Assembly (NCBI RefSeq): GCF_012030425.1
Contig: NZ_JAAUVN010000001.1
Location: forward strand, 1,550,001-1,614,000
Length of the DNA stretch: 64,000 bases
Reading direction: 5' to 3'
DNA from: Sphingobacterium sp. B16(2022)
GTDB lineage: Bacteria; Bacteroidota; Bacteroidia; Sphingobacteriales; Sphingobacteriaceae
Shown here: positions 62,033 through 64,000 of the stretch, piece after piece
Numbering within the stretch: position 1 is the stretch's first letter
Layout: each line of letters begins with the position of its first letter
Position numbers and translations under genes: made by a program
Notes under the pieces: model-generated
The model's input: the letters and a program-made list of their open reading frames with translations, nothing else
Database searches by the model: none
Told to the model about the DNA's origin: nothing

Positions 62033-63139
62033 TTATTTAATTGACTTCTGATCTTTTTTCTCTAACAATGCGATATACTTAGCATAACCTTTCGTAGCCA
62101 TTTCATCTTTAGGAATAAATTTGATAGATGCACTATTGATACAATATCTTAAACCTCCTTTATCTGCTGGACCATCATTAAAAATATGTCCTAAATGTGC
62201 ATCGCCTGTCTTACTGCGCACCTCAGTACGTTCCATTCCGTATGAATTATCCGATAGTTCCTTCACTATTTTCTCACTAATCGGTTTTGAAAAACTTGGC
62301 CATCCACAATCCGACTCAAACTTATCTGAAGATATAAACAATGGTTCGCCTGTAGTCACATCAACATAGATCCCTTCTCTAAATTCATTCCAGTACTCAT
62401 TATCAAAAGCTCTTTCGGTAGCGTTTTTTTGCGTTACATTGTACTGGATATCCGTAAGTTCTTTTTTTAAGGTTTCTTTATCCTTTTTTTTATATTCCCC
62501 CACTTTGACAGGGTTTGCCTTCTTTGCTAATTCAAATAAATCTGCCCCTATATGACAATAGCCTCCAGGATTCTTGTCCAAATAATCTTGATGATATGTT
62601 TCTGCATCATAAAAACTCTTTACAGGTCCAAATTCTACCACTATTTTCTTTTGCGGATAAGCCCTTCCTAATTCCTCAATTTTTTGATGTACTAAACTTT
62701 CATCTTCTTTATTGGAGAAAAAAATACCTGTCCGGTATTGGGTTCCTATATCATTCCCTTGTTGATTTAAAAGTGTTGGATCGATCGTTTTGAAAAACAA
62801 GTCAATTAACAGTTCTAAATCAATTTCTTCGGGGTCATAGACAACTTTAACGGTTTCTGCAGCTCCTGTTACACCTTTAGAAACTGCCTCATAAGTTGGT
62901 TTTACAACTGTTCCATTCGCATATCCTACTTCTGTAGCAGTAACACCTCTTACTTGTTTAAAAAAATGCTCTGTACCCCAAAAGCATCCTCCTGCAAAAT
63001 AAATTTCTTTTGTTTTACGATTCATGTCGGTTGGTATTTTATTTAGTGGCTCTATTGTCTTTTTCTTTAAAGCAAAACCCATTGCCATCAATGTGACAAC
63101 TCCAATAGAACATATCAATATTATTAATGTATTTTTCAT
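62033..63139 (-). CDS. msrAB: Bifunctional methionine sulfoxide reductase MsrA-MsrB, membrane-anchored or exported
   Basis: 368 residues. N-terminal hydrophobic segment (about 4-24, [20 protein letters not shown]) suggests export or anchoring. MsrA domain (about 42-210): Cys52 in [12 protein letters not shown], and NPGGYCHIG with the resolving Cys. MsrB domain (about 225-355): [33 protein letters not shown], and catalytic Cys in [13 protein letters not shown]. The zinc-binding CxxC pairs of some MsrB enzymes are absent. It would repair both R- and S-methionine sulfoxide in envelope proteins. It follows the DUF417 gene by 11 bases. Confidence 0.93.
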   Translation of the reverse strand: MKNTLIILICSIGVVTLMAMGFALKKKTIEPLNKIPTDMNRKTKEIYFAGGCFWGTEHFFKQVRGVTATEVGYANGTVVKPTYEAVSKGVTGAAETVKVVYDPEEIDLELLIDLFFKTIDPTLLNQQGNDIGTQYRTGIFFSNKEDESLVHQKIEELGRAYPQKKIVVEFGPVKSFYDAETYHQDYLDKNPGGYCHIGADLFELAKKANPVKVGEYKKKDKETLKKELTDIQYNVTQKNATERAFDNEYWNEFREGIYVDVTTGEPLFISSDKFESDCGWPSFSKPISEKIVKELSDNSYGMERTEVRSKTGDAHLGHIFNDGPADKGGLRYCINSASIKFIPKDEMATKGYAKYIALLEKKDQKSIK

Positions 63140-63150
63140 TGTTTTATGTT

Positions 63151-63600
63151 TTAAACTGTCTTATAACTTACCAAATGCATACCAAATCCTAGATACATCA
63201 GATCTTTAAGTATAAAAAAATCTGTATAGGGTACGCCATCTATAATCTTCCACATATTTGGTGTGGTGAATAAGTAACTCAATGTCATCAGGAATATGAC
63301 GCACATTGCAAATCCTGCATATTTTTTCAGTTCGTCAAATTTTAATGTCAGAATCAGTAAAATTGCTACCAAAATTTCCACTACACCAACTATATTCGAT
63401 ACGGTTTGCACACTCAATATGGTATACATCCAAGCCGATAGTGGATGATTTTCTATCAGTGGTTTAATCGCATTTGCCTCCGTAGGTGTAAACTTAAATA
63501 TTCCTATCCAAAGTAAAATAAGAACTGCTCCTCCAAACGAAATATAGTAACCTAACGAAGACCCTATATTTGGATCATTATTTTTGTTTTTTGCATGCAT
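63151..63600 (-). CDS. DUF417 (YkgB/RclC-like) membrane protein
   Basis: 149 residues with about four transmembrane helices ([58 protein letters not shown]; a last one near residue 135). [23 protein letters not shown] is characteristic of DUF417. In Escherichia coli the member RclC is made in response to reactive chlorine. Here it sits between a zinc-finger anti-sigma-like gene and msrAB, which fits an oxidative-stress role. Confidence 0.87.
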   Translation of the reverse strand: MHAKNKNNDPNIGSSLGYYISFGGAVLILLWIGIFKFTPTEANAIKPLIENHPLSAWMYTILSVQTVSNIVGVVEILVAILLILTLKFDELKKYAGFAMCVIFLMTLSYLFTTPNMWKIIDGVPYTDFFILKDLMYLGFGMHLVSYKTV

Positions 63601-63676
63601 TTTGATTGATTTTAAAGTTCAGTGATGTTTCTTTACATCAATAGTCGCTGATACTTTCAAATCCTGACAAAAAAGA

Positions 63677-63949
63677 TTAAGTTTTAATTTTACTTTTTAT
63701 TTTACTTTTAAACTCCTGTATATCATTTTCATGAATAACCTGATTATGCCCTTTATTCAGATTGTTGCGCAAAAGTGTATCCATAAAAATAAACTTTCTC
63801 TCATAAGCGCGGCACCATTTACAAATAGAAAGATGTCCCTTTAATCTTAGTCTTTGAATTAATGATAATTCGTCAGCATTTTGCAGTTCAATTAACAAAG
63901 TCGTCTCAGAACAAGAGAGCAGTAAAAAGTGTATGGTTCTTTTTAACAT
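63677..63949 (-). CDS. Small zinc-finger anti-sigma-like protein
   Basis: 90 residues. It contains LKGHLSICKWCRAYERKF: His-x3-Cys-x2-Cys, the zinc-binding core of anti-sigma (ZAS/zf-HC2) domains, which often respond to thiol oxidants. The N-terminal helix LLLSCSETTLLIELQNADEL matches the ZAS layout, and the C-terminal tail is Lys-rich. No transmembrane helix, so it is a soluble anti-sigma type. It starts 9 bases after the frame that ends at 63959. Confidence 0.72.
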   Translation of the reverse strand: MLKRTIHFLLLSCSETTLLIELQNADELSLIQRLRLKGHLSICKWCRAYERKFIFMDTLLRNNLNKGHNQVIHENDIQEFKSKIKSKIKT

Positions 63950-63958
63950 AGTAATGTT

Positions 63959-64000
63959 TTAATTTTGAGTATTAAACCAATTATTTTCCAAACAGGCCCG
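63959..64000 (-). CDS. C-terminal tail of an upstream gene, possibly an ECF sigma factor
   Basis: An open minus-strand frame enters from the right edge and stops at 63961-63959, reading R-A-C-L-E-N-N-W-F-N-T-Q-N. The short basic/aromatic end and its place 9 bases before a zf-HC2 anti-sigma-like gene suit the end of an RNA polymerase sigma factor. Only 13 residues are visible, so the assignment is inferred from context. Confidence 0.35.
   Translation of the reverse strand, partial: RACLENNWFNTQN

Noticed and set aside
1..64000. CRISPR arrays, tRNA/rRNA genes, insertion sequences, prophage
   Set aside because: No regularly spaced repeats, no tRNA-like loops, and no transposase or integrase reading frames were seen by eye; a tRNAscan or Infernal run would settle it.

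Overview
The window looks like a piece of a Bacteroidota chromosome, most likely Sphingobacteriaceae (Sphingobacterium or Pedobacter relatives). The signs are low GC, two SusC/SusD pairs, a further CarboxypepD_reg/TonB-dependent receptor, a FecI/FecR sigma/anti-sigma pair, families largely confined to this phylum (DUF3822, DUF4783, DUF3467, DUF6660-like), and promoters fitting the Bacteroidota pattern TTTG-N19-TAnnTTTG rather than TTGACA/TATAAT. I saw no rRNA, tRNA, CRISPR array, insertion sequence or prophage. All family names rest on reading the proteins; no search was run.

Layout. 1-1052: start of a heavy-metal RND pump (cut by the window edge) with a small Cys/His-rich exported protein. 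1221-38803: mostly housekeeping genes: gdhA; DUF3822-rsmD-coaD; a RecD-like helicase; a DPP-IV-like peptidase; ruvB; a dolichol-phosphate-mannose-synthase-like glycosyltransferase; pdxH-nuoC-nuoD; yqgE; a cold-shock-domain protein; a GNAT/nitrilase fusion; DUF3467; an M42 peptidase; lgt; a large TonB receptor; an alpha/beta hydrolase; sbcD-sbcC; DUF937; an M48 lipoprotein peptidase; plsY; nadC; DUF4783; gpmI; a TPR protein; lon. 38862-39658 is gene-poor but holds a likely 48-aa small gene and a possible gene remnant.

39659-58760 is accessory. One minus-strand block runs fecI-fecR-susC-susD followed by a phosphodiesterase-like/alkaline phosphatase fusion, and reads as a phosphate (phosphodiester) scavenging locus. 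The second runs susC-susD-sulfatase-sulfatase-rhodanese/thioredoxin and reads as a sulfate-ester scavenging locus. The second has no sigma/anti-sigma pair. Its roughly 290-nt leader instead contains a 32-codon ORF ending in Trp-Met-Gln-Met-Cys-Ile, a hairpin over those last codons, a 16-bp element repeated shortly before both the leader ATG and the susC ATG, and a strong intrinsic terminator pointing the opposite way, as if ending an antisense RNA. This is the best candidate in the window for an undescribed regulatory system. A DUF1349 gene and a divergent LuxR-type regulator flank it.

59674-64000: a 48-aa two-helix membrane protein whose last codons lie inside a terminator, an aldo/keto reductase, an NTF2-like exported protein, and a right-edge operon (probable ECF sigma tail, zinc-finger anti-sigma-like protein, DUF417 membrane protein, MsrA-MsrB fusion) that looks like an oxidative or hypochlorite stress unit. 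Most transcription units end in clean stem-loop/T-tract terminators, many of them bidirectional between convergent genes.
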